A stretch of DNA of 6,438 bases from Cyanobacteria bacterium OH_CBB_238 (lineage in GTDB: Bacteria; Cyanobacteriota; Vampirovibrionia; Gastranaerophilales; Gastranaerophilaceae), in contig JAEYQN010000177.1 of the NCBI GenBank assembly GCA_023409995.1, positions 1 through 6,438 of the forward strand, in the 5' to 3' direction. The notes beneath the pieces are model-generated. The model had not been told where the DNA came from. It did no database searches and saw nothing but the letters and a program-made list of their open reading frames with translations. Numbering within the stretch: the first letter of the stretch is position 1; every line of letters starts with the position of its first letter. Both the position numbers and the translations under genes were made by a program. Shown piece by piece: positions 1 to 6,267 of this stretch.

Positions 1-2
1 AC

Positions 3-119
3 ATACTCCTATATTCTGATAGGCTTAAGTTAAATCCTAAAGCTTATGCAGACGATGAACCAAAAGAAAAAAAGAAAAAGTCTAAGCTAGGAGAGGCACT
101 AAGTAATTTTGAAAGGTAA
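3..119 (+). CDS. Terminase small subunit, C-terminal end only (P27-like), truncated by window edge
   Basis: An open frame enters from the left edge and ends at TAA 117-119, giving 38 residues. It begins with residues reading [14 protein letters not shown], followed by an acidic patch and a lysine-rich stretch ([10 protein letters not shown]), and ends in ALSNFER. The LxLNPKA-like segment followed by a charged tail is typical of the C-terminus of P27-family small terminases, and the gene lies directly before a terminase large subunit, where the small subunit normally sits. The small subunit binds the packaging-start region of the phage genome and hands it to the large subunit. The reading frame is clear. 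The family assignment rests mostly on position and on this short tail, because the DNA-binding part is outside the window. Its end overlaps the next gene by 11 bases if the TTG start is correct. Confidence 0.72.
   Translation: MLLYSDRLKLNPKAYADDEPKEKKKKSKLGEALSNFER
89..96 (+). promoter_or_regulatory. Candidate ribosome binding site for the terminase large subunit
   Basis: AGGAGAGG lies inside the end of the small-subunit gene, 12 bases before the TTG at 109. This spacing is longer than ideal, so the start is not settled. An in-frame stop at 100-102 rules out any earlier start. The next in-frame ATG, at 145, has only a weak AGGA at 127-130, 14 bases upstream. Confidence 0.45.
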
Positions 120-1908
120 GACATATAGGAACTATGATATTGTTATGGAGTATGCCAATAGCATAGTTGAAAAAAGAAAACTTAATTGTATTGAGGGTGT
201 AGAAGGATGCCAAAGGTTTTTAGATGATTTGAAAAATGTAGAATACGACTTTAATCCAAAAGATGCAGAATTTGTTATAGGAATAATTGAAAAAACGTTT
301 GTTCATGATCAAGGCGAGCGACTAGATGGCACTCCATTAATGGGAGAGCCTTTTTTATTGGAGCCATGGGAAAAATATATTATCTATAATCTTCTGGGAT
401 TTTTCTATAAGGGAACAAAGATAAGGAGATACAAAGAAGCCTTTATATATATTCCACGTAAAAACGGAAAGACGAGATTTGTAGGAGCGTTATCGTGGTC
501 ACTTGGAATACTTGGAAGAAAGTCCGGTTCAAAAATCTATATCGTTGGAGCAGCATTAGAACAATCCTTGCAAAGCTTCAACTTCATAAACTTTAACATA
601 GGTGAAATGGGTGAGGAAGAAAGCTTTAGAATATTAGATAACAACCAAGAGCATTCAATCAAAGGAGATCTTGGAGATGGCTCACTTTATATTAAGGCAT
701 TAGCAGCTAACCCAGATAGACAAGATTCATTAAACTGCAACATAGGAATCGCAGACGAGGTACACGCCTATAAAACGCCAAAGCAATATAACATTATCAA
801 AGAAGCAATGAAGGCTTATACAAATAAATTGATGATAGGCATAACGACAGCCGGTGATAATATGGCATCGTTCTGTTACCACAGATTAGAATATTGCAAG
901 AAGATACTTAAAAAGATAGTCAAAGATGATTCGTATTTTGTTTTCATAGCAAAGGCCGATGAAGACGAAGATGGAAATGTTGATTATACAAATCCTATCG
1001 AGCATGAAAAAGCTAATCCAAATTATGGAGTTACAATTCGTAAGGAAGATATGATTAATGATTCCTTGCAAGCTCAAAACGATCCACAGATAAGAAAAGA
1101 TTTTTTATCAAAAAGCTTAAATGTATATACATCTGCAATGAAAGCATATTTCAATATAGATGAATTCAAAGCTTCAGATAGAAAATATAATTGGACACTA
1201 GAAGAATTAGTCAGACTTCCAATCAATTGGTTTGGTGGAGCTGACTTATCAAAATTACATGATCTAACCGCAGCGGTACTATATGGAAGCTACAAAACCG
1301 GGAAAATGCTTAGCGTTACAACAGAAAGCGGAGAAGTAATGAAAGTTCCAGAAGTAATAGATATCATAATATCTCACGCGTGGTTCCCAATTGTGATGGC
1401 ACACAAAAAAGCTGATGAAGATGGCATACCTTTGTTTGGATGGCAGGATGATGGATGGTTAGATATGTGTAATGCTCCTGTTGTAAATCATGCAGAAATC
1501 GTAAACTGGTTTGTTAAAATGAAAAAGAAAGGATTTAAAATTAAGCAAATAGGACACGATAGAAAATTCTGCAGAGAATACTTTTTAGGCATGAAAAAGG
1601 CAGGGTTTAATATCGTAGATCAGCCACAGTATTTTTACAAAAAGTCAGAGGGGTTCCGACATATAGAGGCGAAAGCAAAAGAAGGGAAGCTTTATTATTT
1701 ACATTCAGATGCACTCGAATATTGCGTACAGAATGTAAGGGCAATTGAAAAAACGGATGATATGATTCAATATGAAAAAGTTGTACCAGAACAGAGGATT
1801 GATATATTCGATGCCTCTGTTTTTGCATGTGTACGGATGCTTGAGAACATGGAAAAGTCCACTTCTGCAAGCGCGTGGTTAAATGGTGGAAGAAAGGCGG
1901 ATGAATAA
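109..1908 (+). CDS. Terminase large subunit (packaging ATPase and nuclease)
   Basis: This is the motor that pumps phage DNA into the procapsid and cuts the concatemer. The 599-aa length fits the Terminase_1 (HK97/P27-partner) family. In the N-terminal ATPase domain I see a Walker A-like PRKNGKT at residues 116-122, the usual variant in this family, a Walker B segment ending in ADE at 215-217, and the coupling motif TTAG at 246-249. In the C-terminal RNase H-like nuclease domain, [13 protein letters not shown] (376-388) carries the first metal-binding Asp, D379. HD at 483-484 is a second candidate, and [11 protein letters not shown] (563-573) supplies the last acidic residue or residues. No motif is missing, so it looks functional. 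The start is TTG at 109, 11 bases inside the small-subunit gene. ATG 145 (residue 13) is a real alternative and would leave all domains intact. The stop overlaps the portal ATG by one base (TAATG). Confidence 0.95.
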   Translation: MKGKTYRNYDIVMEYANSIVEKRKLNCIEGVEGCQRFLDDLKNVEYDFNPKDAEFVIGIIEKTFVHDQGERLDGTPLMGEPFLLEPWEKYIIYNLLGFFYKGTKIRRYKEAFIYIPRKNGKTRFVGALSWSLGILGRKSGSKIYIVGAALEQSLQSFNFINFNIGEMGEEESFRILDNNQEHSIKGDLGDGSLYIKALAANPDRQDSLNCNIGIADEVHAYKTPKQYNIIKEAMKAYTNKLMIGITTAGDNMASFCYHRLEYCKKILKKIVKDDSYFVFIAKADEDEDGNVDYTNPIEHEKANPNYGVTIRKEDMINDSLQAQNDPQIRKDFLSKSLNVYTSAMKAYFNIDEFKASDRKYNWTLEELVRLPINWFGGADLSKLHDLTAAVLYGSYKTGKMLSVTTESGEVMKVPEVIDIIISHAWFPIVMAHKKADEDGIPLFGWQDDGWLDMCNAPVVNHAEIVNWFVKMKKKGFKIKQIGHDRKFCREYFLGMKKAGFNIVDQPQYFYKKSEGFRHIEAKAKEGKLYYLHSDALEYCVQNVRAIEKTDDMIQYEKVVPEQRIDIFDASVFACVRMLENMEKSTSASAWLNGGRKADE

Positions 1909-3119
1909 TGGGATATATAAGAGACAGTGCAAACGTAATGAAGGCTAGAGCAGAGCCAGAAAAACGCGAGAATTCTTCTGTTGGATGGTTCATGACTACG
2001 GATGCAAACGATACGCTATGTGTTCCTGGGTATACTAGACTGTCGGATAATCCAGAAGTGAAAATCGCAGTTGATAAAATCGCCGATCTTGTTTCATCAA
2101 TGACAATCCACTTGATGCAGAATACAGATAAGGGCGATATAAGGATAAAAAATGAATTATCACGAAAGATAGACATAAATCCTTATAAACTCATGACTAG
2201 AAAACAATGGATGTATCATATTGTACACACATTACTTCTAGAAGGAAAAGGAAACAGTGTAGTCTTTCCTAAAATATTTAACGGATTAATAGATGATTTA
2301 ATACCTATAAAACCGTCCATGGTGAGATTTATTGAGACAGAAGACGGATATAAGGTGGCATATGGAGAACAGACATATAACTATGACGAGATTCTTCATT
2401 TTGTTATTAATCCGGATCCAGAAAAACCATATATGGGCCAAGGCTATCAAGTAGCATTAAAGGATATTGTCAACAACCTTAGGCAAGCAACAGCTACAAA
2501 GAATGCTTTTATGTCGGATAAGTGGAAACCGTCAGTAATTATTTCAGTTGATGCCATGACTGATGAATTTGCCTCGCCGGAAGGAAGAGACACAATACTT
2601 AAAAAGTATGTTGATGAAACCGGAGGAGGAAAACCTTGGATTATGCCTGCAGACTTAATGAAAGTTGACCAAGTAAAGCCACTGAGTTTAGAGGACCTCG
2701 CAATTAATGACGCAGTAGAAATTGATAAAAAGACAGTAGCCGGGATTATTGGCGTTCCTGCTTTTTTCTTAGGAGTTGGAGAATTTGACAAAGACGAATA
2801 TAACAACTTTGTCAAAACAAAAATAATGTCAATTGCAATGATTATCCAACAGGAACTTACAAGAAAACTTTTATATAGTCCGGACCTATACTGGAAGCTA
2901 AACGCAAGGAGCCTATATTCATATGACATTAAGGAGTTGTCAGAAGTAGGCTCTAATTTATTTGTAAGAAGTTTGATGTTAGGTAACGAAGTCAGAGGTT
3001 GGCTTGACCTTCCTCCACTTGAAGGACTTGACGAGAGAATTATTCTTGAAAATTACATTCCGGCAGGCATGATTGGAGACCAGAAAAAATTGAAAGGTGG
3101 TGACGATGGTGAGGAATGA
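1908..3119 (+). CDS. Portal protein (HK97-type)
   Basis: The portal forms the ring at one capsid vertex through which the terminase packages DNA and to which the connector attaches. The 403-aa length is normal for the HK97-type family. Family features include [20 protein letters not shown] near residues 46-65 (early helix), the [22 protein letters not shown] region at 99-120 (core), [12 protein letters not shown] at 160-171, and [25 protein letters not shown] at 282-306 followed by a long helix. This last part corresponds to the crown-proximal/stem segment in which related portals have IPP..LG and then a run of N/E-rich helix. A proline-rich [17 protein letters not shown] (360-376) is the common C-terminal motif. 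The start ATG overlaps the terminase stop by one base, with an AAAGGCGG binding site 7 bases upstream. The last 14 bases overlap the protease gene, suggesting translational coupling. Confidence 0.95.
   Translation: MGYIRDSANVMKARAEPEKRENSSVGWFMTTDANDTLCVPGYTRLSDNPEVKIAVDKIADLVSSMTIHLMQNTDKGDIRIKNELSRKIDINPYKLMTRKQWMYHIVHTLLLEGKGNSVVFPKIFNGLIDDLIPIKPSMVRFIETEDGYKVAYGEQTYNYDEILHFVINPDPEKPYMGQGYQVALKDIVNNLRQATATKNAFMSDKWKPSVIISVDAMTDEFASPEGRDTILKKYVDETGGGKPWIMPADLMKVDQVKPLSLEDLAINDAVEIDKKTVAGIIGVPAFFLGVGEFDKDEYNNFVKTKIMSIAMIIQQELTRKLLYSPDLYWKLNARSLYSYDIKELSEVGSNLFVRSLMLGNEVRGWLDLPPLEGLDERIILENYIPAGMIGDQKKLKGGDDGEE
3093..3103 (+). promoter_or_regulatory. Ribosome binding site that sets the protease start at ATG 3106
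   Basis: AAAGGTGGTGA matches the extended Shine-Dalgarno AAGGAGGTGA at nine of ten positions over 3094-3103. Its GG core ends 5 bases before the ATG at 3106. A GTG at 3097 is in frame but lies within this site, so it is unlikely to be the start. Confidence 0.75.
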
Positions 3120-3690
3120 CATTCAGACAAGAAGCTATCAAACAGAGTTTAAGGCTACGAGAGCAGCAGAAGAAAATGGGATCATGTCCATAGATGGTTA
3201 CTTTTCGGTGTTTGGAAAGGAAACGGAGTTGTGGCCTGGAGCATATGAGGAAATAGCGTCGGAGGCTTTCAACAACACATTAAATAACGACATCAGGGCA
3301 TTGATTAACCACGATACAACACTTGTCCTTGGAAGAACTAAAGCCAACACACTCGACTTAAGAGTAGATAGTAACGGATTATGGGGTAGTATCAAAATTA
3401 ACCCTAATGATTCAGATGCTGTCAATCTATATGAAAGAGTAAAGCGTGGAGATGTTGACCAGTGCTCCTTTGGTTTTAACATTCTGAATGAGGAAACCGA
3501 GTGGAGAGACGATGGCTCAGTAAAATGGACTATTCGAGAAATTGACCTTCACGAAGTTTCAGTATGCACATTCCCGGCATATGAAGAAACGGGAGTACAA
3601 GCAAGACACGCAGAGGTTGAGCAGTATAAGCAAAAGCAACTAGAACAACGTAAACACAGTTTGAAAGAGAGGATTAAAACATGGCACTAA
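3106..3690 (+). CDS. Prohead (capsid maturation) protease, HK97 gp4 / U35-like
   Basis: This serine protease is incorporated into the procapsid, cleaves the scaffold (delta) domain off the capsid protein and normally digests itself. With the ATG at 3106 it is 194 aa, a usual size. Family motifs are in order: IDGYFSVFG (29-37); [17 protein letters not shown] (43-59), matching the typical PGAF..SL segment; [19 protein letters not shown] (65-83), with the candidate catalytic His69; [13 protein letters not shown] (114-126), with the candidate catalytic Ser121 in SFGF; and [12 protein letters not shown] (148-159), with an acidic residue at E150 that may complete the triad. The C-terminal tail (about 166-194) is charged and glutamine/lysine-rich, and shares a motif with the capsid N-terminus. 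The gene overlaps the portal by 14 bases and the capsid gene by 10. Confidence 0.94.
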   Translation: MVRNDIQTRSYQTEFKATRAAEENGIMSIDGYFSVFGKETELWPGAYEEIASEAFNNTLNNDIRALINHDTTLVLGRTKANTLDLRVDSNGLWGSIKINPNDSDAVNLYERVKRGDVDQCSFGFNILNEETEWRDDGSVKWTIREIDLHEVSVCTFPAYEETGVQARHAEVEQYKQKQLEQRKHSLKERIKTWH

Positions 3691-3749
3691 GACAATTAAT
3701 GTTAAGCAAAAAGATTGAACAGAGAAAAAACAGTCTAGCAGAATTGATC
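3634..3749 (+). repeat. Imperfect motif repeat spanning the protease end and the capsid start (EQRK-x-SL)
   Basis: Protease residues 177-190 ([14 protein letters not shown], bases 3634-3675) and capsid residues 10-23 (K-K-I-EQRK-N-SL-A-E-L-I, bases 3708-3749) share 9 of 14 residues by my alignment. About 25 of 42 bases match. The copies lie 74 bases apart (start to start) and in different reading frames. Both lie in charged, helix-forming segments. The cause may be a small duplication or convergent coiled-coil composition. Confidence 0.5.
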
Positions 3750-5093
3750 ACGCAGGAAACTGAATTACAAAAGAGAGAAGCTACTTTGGAAACTGCAGTT
3801 GATGAAGCTAAAACTGATGAAGAGATTGCAGCTACAGAAGAAGAGGCAGATAAGCTTGAAGCAGATAAAAAGGACTTGGAAGAAAAGAAGAGCAAGCTCG
3901 AAGGAGAAATAGCAGACCTTGAAGGCGAATTGGATGAACTTAATTCTAAGGAGCCTAAAGCCAATCCAGAGGGCCAGAGAAGCAATCCAAACATGAAAGA
4001 AAGTAGAGAGGATGGTACTACAATGAACAGACAAAAGTTTTTCAAAGGTATGACAAGGGAAGCCATTAACGCATTGATCGAGAGAACTGACGTTAAGGAG
4101 TTCTTGCAGAGAACTAGAGAGTTCGTAGGTCAAAAAAGAGCCGTTACAGGTGGAGAACTTGGAGTGCCAGTTGTTCTTTTAGACATTTTAAGAGACAACA
4201 TCAATCAGTATTCTAAATTATCAAAGCACGTTTTTGCAAAACCAGTTAAAGGAAAAGCAAGACAGACAGTAGCCGGGACGGTAACAGAAGCCATCTGGAC
4301 AGAAATGGTCGGAAAGCTTAATGAGTTAGGCATTACCTTTAATCAGCTTGAAGTTGACGGATACAAAGTTGGTGGATTTATTCCAGTTCCCAACTCCTTA
4401 TTAGAAGATAGCGACGATATCGCACTTGCTAACGAGATCATGACTTACCTTGGACAGTCTATTGGTCTTGCACTTGACAAGGCAATCCTTTATGGAACCG
4501 GTACAAAGATGCCTGTCGGTATCGTAAAGAGATTAGCAGAAACCGCAAAGCCTGCATATTGGGGAACCAAAGAAAAAGCATGGACAGACTTACATACTTC
4601 CAACTTATTGTTAATCGATGCCGCAGCAACAACAGATGTTTTATTCTACAAAGATTTGATCCTTAAGTTAGGTAAAGCAAAAGCTAATTACTCTAACGGT
4701 CAGAAGTTCTGGACCATGAGCTCCAATACGTTTGCAACACTGCAGGCCAAAGCATTAACTATTAATGCAGCTGGTGCAATTGTATCTGGACAGAATGGTA
4801 CAATGCCTATCGTTGGCGGTGTAGTTGAAACCTTAGACTTCATCCCAGATAACGTAATCATTGGTGGTTACGGTTCATTATACATGCTTGTTGAAAGAGC
4901 TGGAGCGACTTTGGCACAGTCAGAACATGTTCAATTTATCGAGGATAACACTGTGTTTAAAGGAACAGCTAGATATGATGGACGTCCTGTATTCGGTGAA
5001 GGGTTTGTAGCAATCAATATCAGCCAGGAGGTAGGAGCAACAGCACCTGCAGCAAACGCAGTAACCTTTACAGCTGACACAGCAAATGCATAA
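3681..5093 (+). CDS. Major capsid protein precursor with fused N-terminal scaffold (delta) domain, HK97 fold
   Basis: This is the shell subunit, made as a 470-aa precursor. Residues about 8-90 form a strongly charged, heptad-like coiled coil rich in E, K, L and A (for example KLEADKKDLEEKKSKLEGEI, starting at 58). This is the delta domain that scaffolds assembly and is later removed by the protease. A polar P/N/G/S linker follows (about 90-114). The mature part has HK97-family landmarks: the VTGGELGVPVVLLDILRDNINQYSKL region (155-180), the E-loop and spine-helix region, GFIPVPNSLLEDS (232-244), and GLALDKAILYGTG (262-274), the usual 'D.AiLyGtG' motif followed by P278 and G280. Near the C-terminus is VFKGTARYDGRPVFGEGFVAI (425-445). 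An Ala/Thr-rich tail follows. The exact cleavage site cannot be read; the linker, or the region near residue 153, would fit. GAGAGGA (3666-3672) inside the protease gene is the likely ribosome binding site, 8 bases upstream. Confidence 0.95.
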   Translation: MALRQLMLSKKIEQRKNSLAELITQETELQKREATLETAVDEAKTDEEIAATEEEADKLEADKKDLEEKKSKLEGEIADLEGELDELNSKEPKANPEGQRSNPNMKESREDGTTMNRQKFFKGMTREAINALIERTDVKEFLQRTREFVGQKRAVTGGELGVPVVLLDILRDNINQYSKLSKHVFAKPVKGKARQTVAGTVTEAIWTEMVGKLNELGITFNQLEVDGYKVGGFIPVPNSLLEDSDDIALANEIMTYLGQSIGLALDKAILYGTGTKMPVGIVKRLAETAKPAYWGTKEKAWTDLHTSNLLLIDAAATTDVLFYKDLILKLGKAKANYSNGQKFWTMSSNTFATLQAKALTINAAGAIVSGQNGTMPIVGGVVETLDFIPDNVIIGGYGSLYMLVERAGATLAQSEHVQFIEDNTVFKGTARYDGRPVFGEGFVAINISQEVGATAPAANAVTFTADTANA

Positions 5094-5104
5094 GGAGTGA
5101 ACGC

Positions 5105-5269
5105 ATGAAAGCTATCGCGCTAAAGGTATTTGGAGACGGAAAAAGAAACTATGAGGAGGGAGAAGTCTTTGAGGCTTCTCCTGCACTCTTTAAGGCTATC
5201 AATTCTACTCCAAATGGAATATTAGCAAAAGAAATAAAAGAAGATAAGCAAAAAAAGACTAAGGAGTGA
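5105..5269 (+). CDS. Small post-capsid protein of unknown function (54 aa)
   Basis: ATG at 5105 begins a 54-aa frame ending at TGA 5267-5269. A very good AGGAG (5093-5097) lies 7 bases upstream, just at the capsid stop codon, and the coding phase leaves only 11 bases of gap. The protein reads MKAIALKVFGDGKRNYEEGE, then VFEASPALFKAINSTPNGIL and a lysine/glutamate-rich tail (EIKEDKQKKTKE). I do not recognise a named family. The pattern of a short beta-like opening, then 'EEGEVFEAS', then a helix and a charged tail resembles small phage proteins in which a 'KKGDVVEVSEE.A..LI' segment is seen, but this is only a resemblance in style. Position between capsid and connector would fit a head accessory role, such as decoration or an assembly aid, without proof. 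There is no signal peptide, membrane segment or Cys motif. A strong hairpin lies inside the gene. Confidence 0.85.
   Translation: MKAIALKVFGDGKRNYEEGEVFEASPALFKAINSTPNGILAKEIKEDKQKKTKE
5158..5182 (+). other. Strong RNA hairpin inside the 54-aa gene
   Basis: The left arm GGAGAAGTCT (5159-5168) and right arm AGGCTTCTCC (5172-5181) pair over 10 positions with one G-U wobble (5166 with 5174) around the 3-base loop TTG. An outer G-U pair (5158 with 5182) can be added. No U-run follows, so this is not a standard intrinsic terminator. It sits 65 bases past the capsid stop, where a processing, stabilising or attenuating hairpin could act on the late transcript. Confidence 0.5.
5262..5266 (+). promoter_or_regulatory. 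Ribosome binding site choosing ATG 5275 for the connector gene
   Basis: AGGAG sits at the last codons of the 54-aa gene. It is 8 bases from ATG 5275 but only 2 from ATG 5269 and overlaps GTG 5266. Spacing therefore favours 5275 over the two earlier in-frame starts. Confidence 0.7.
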
Positions 5270-5274
5270 TGAAT

Positions 5275-5547
5275 ATGGATACAGAAACAATCCTCCAAAT
5301 GGTCAGGGATAGCCTAGGAATAAAATCAACTGCACGCGATAATAGATTGAAGGCTATTATAAACGGAGTAATTACAGAACTAGAAAATGAAAAAGGGATA
5401 GTTTTAGATAGTGAGAACCCTTGCCATCTTCTATTCGTTACTGATTATTCTATGTGGCGCTTTGAACATCCATCCGAGCCTATGCCACGACACTTACAAT
5501 TTAGATACCACAATCTAACAATACATAATGGTCAGGCGGTGATCTAA
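5275..5547 (+). CDS. Head-tail connector protein (gp6-like)
   Basis: This 90-aa protein probably forms the ring that attaches beneath the portal after DNA packaging (HK97 gp6 / phage_connect_1-like adaptor). Residues 1-20 read as a helix (MDTETILQMVRDSLGIKST), followed by DNRLKAIINGVITELENEKGI at 22-42, and then LLFVTDYSMWRFEHPSEPMPRHLQFRYHNL at 53-82. The layout 'short helix, D..L..li..ai.ei....g, then (vtDy..wry) and a long helix with R.....N' is the one usual for these adaptors. It is all-helical in style, without membrane segments. The assignment also rests on its place two genes after the capsid and directly before the head-closure gene. ATG 5275 is chosen from Shine-Dalgarno spacing; ATG 5269 would add two residues. 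The stop overlaps the next ATG by one base (TAATG). Confidence 0.82.
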   Translation: MDTETILQMVRDSLGIKSTARDNRLKAIINGVITELENEKGIVLDSENPCHLLFVTDYSMWRFEHPSEPMPRHLQFRYHNLTIHNGQAVI

Positions 5548-5870
5548 TGTTAGATAAAGCTATCAATCTGATTTATGCCAGTGATACCGGGAGAAAAGAC
5601 GAGTACGACTATCCAATCTTTGAAGATGTAAAAACAGAAGTATTTGTGGAAAAACTATCCGTTACTAGGTCAGAATTTTACACAGCCATGCAATCAGGGA
5701 TGAAACCATCTATCGTTTTCAAGGTATGGTATGACGATTTTGAACTGACCAGACACGATGTTGATGGAAAGCCTGTATATGCGGATAAAGTCGAGTATGA
5801 CGGAAACACATATAACATTTTAAGGACGTATTCAAAAGACGAAACAGTCTTAGAATTGGTTTGTGGGTGA
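5547..5870 (+). CDS. Head-closure / head-tail joining protein (SPP1 gp16-like)
   Basis: A 107-aa protein that probably forms the stopper ring between connector and tail, closing the filled head. It begins with a short segment (MLDKAINLIYASDTGRKDEYDYP), then EVFVEKLSVTRSEFYTAMQSGMKPSIVFKVWYDDF at about 31-65, then DGKPVYADKVEYDGNTYNILRTYSKDETVLELVCG at 73-107. The late 'Y.DG..Y.I.R.Y......LEL' pattern and the all-beta style are what the phage head-tail joining family (Phage_H_T_join, SPP1 gp16-like) shows. The start ATG overlaps the connector stop by one base, with AGGCGG (5534-5539) 7 bases upstream. Four bases separate its stop from the next gene. The role is inferred from sequence pattern and gene order; the exact subfamily is not certain. 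Confidence 0.8.
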   Translation: MLDKAINLIYASDTGRKDEYDYPIFEDVKTEVFVEKLSVTRSEFYTAMQSGMKPSIVFKVWYDDFELTRHDVDGKPVYADKVEYDGNTYNILRTYSKDETVLELVCG

Positions 5871-5871
5871 T
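5866..5871 (+). promoter_or_regulatory. Ribosome binding site choosing ATG 5875 for the gp10-like gene
   Basis: GGTGAT matches the 3' part of the extended Shine-Dalgarno (GGAGGTGAT) and ends 3 bases before ATG 5875. This is the spacing expected for that portion of the motif. An in-frame GTG at 5863 lies upstream of this site and is less likely. Confidence 0.55.
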
Positions 5872-5874
5872 AGT

Positions 5875-6267
5875 ATGGCAAGTTTTGAATTTGATATTCC
5901 AGACGATTTTCTCAACGAATTAATACTTACAGATGAAATTGCAGAGGAAATGATAAATGGTGCGTTATCAATCTATCAAAAAGCCATACAGAGGTCATTA
6001 AGCAGACACAAACGTACAGGCGCATTAATTGATTCCGTCAAGGTGAAAAAGGCTAAAAAGACACGTAACGGAGCACACATTGGACAAGTTACATTTGATG
6101 GAAAAGATGGAAAAGGGGTTCCTAATATTGTAAAGGCTATTGCAATACAATATGGCACTAGCAAACAGTCAGCAACTCCATTTATGGAGAGCGCACAGAA
6201 TGATTGCGAGCAAGAGGCCATAGATAAAATGCAAGAGATATACAACGAGAGGATGGTGGGTAGATGA
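5875..6267 (+). CDS. Tail-completion / minor tail protein (HK97 gp10-like)
   Basis: A 130-aa protein of the HK97 gp10-like type, which acts at the head-tail interface or in completing the tail end. Landmarks are a helical N-terminal half (FLNELILTDEIAEEMINGALSIYQKAIQ, roughly 12-39), then the motif RTGALIDSVKVKKAKKTRNG at 47-66 (family pattern 'tG.L..Si'), and then IAIQYGTSKQSATPFMESA at 89-107 (family pattern 'fvEfGT....PFl.pA'). A C-terminal helix with many charged residues follows. The acidic residue often found before the GT pair is here replaced by Y93. The start is taken as ATG 5875, because GGTGAT precedes it at good spacing. The last four bases overlap the next start (ATGA). Confidence 0.87.
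   Translation: MASFEFDIPDDFLNELILTDEIAEEMINGALSIYQKAIQRSLSRHKRTGALIDSVKVKKAKKTRNGAHIGQVTFDGKDGKGVPNIVKAIAIQYGTSKQSATPFMESAQNDCEQEAIDKMQEIYNERMVGR

Larger units (their letters stand above)
5091..5269 (+). repeat. 10-base direct repeat TAAGGAGTGA flanking the 54-aa gene
   Basis: Identical TAAGGAGTGA occurs at 5091-5100 and 5260-5269, 169 bases apart. In the first copy TAA is the capsid stop and AGGAG serves the 54-aa gene. In the second copy TGA is the stop of the 54-aa gene and AGGAG serves the connector. Shine-Dalgarno constraint accounts for part of the identity. Confidence 0.7.

Noticed and set aside
66..85. A AAA AAG slippery heptamer (68-74) in the terminase small subunit end, as in dnaX -1 frameshifting
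   Set aside because: The -1 frame stops at TAA 83-85 after a few codons, no stimulating SD or hairpin is evident, and the A-run is explained by a lysine-rich tail in AT-rich DNA.
1607..2176. Minus-strand open frame of 189 codons across the terminase-portal junction
   Set aside because: It lies opposite two well-supported genes, has no convincing binding site or protein motif, and mirrors their codons.
2622..2645. GGAGGAGG followed by in-frame ATG 2643 inside the portal gene as an internal start
   Set aside because: The purine run encodes the Gly-Gly-Gly of a portal-family loop (ETGGGKPW), spacing to the ATG is 13 bases, and the product would cut the portal core in half.
2447..2929. Minus-strand open frame of 160 codons within the portal gene
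   Set aside because: It is fully antisense to conserved portal sequence, with no recognisable domain or regulatory signal.
3001..3035. CCTTC/GAAGG inverted repeat near the portal end
   Set aside because: Only five base pairs with an eight-base loop; expected by chance in a window this size.
3674..4133. Two minus-strand frames rich in Ser/Leu/Phe, looking like membrane proteins
   Set aside because: Their hydrophobic look is the complement of the Glu/Lys-rich coiled-coil codons of the capsid delta domain.
5158..5200. Intrinsic transcription terminator after the capsid gene
   Set aside because: The hairpin is strong, but the bases after it (TGCACTCTTTAAGG) lack a U-run, and the operon clearly continues.
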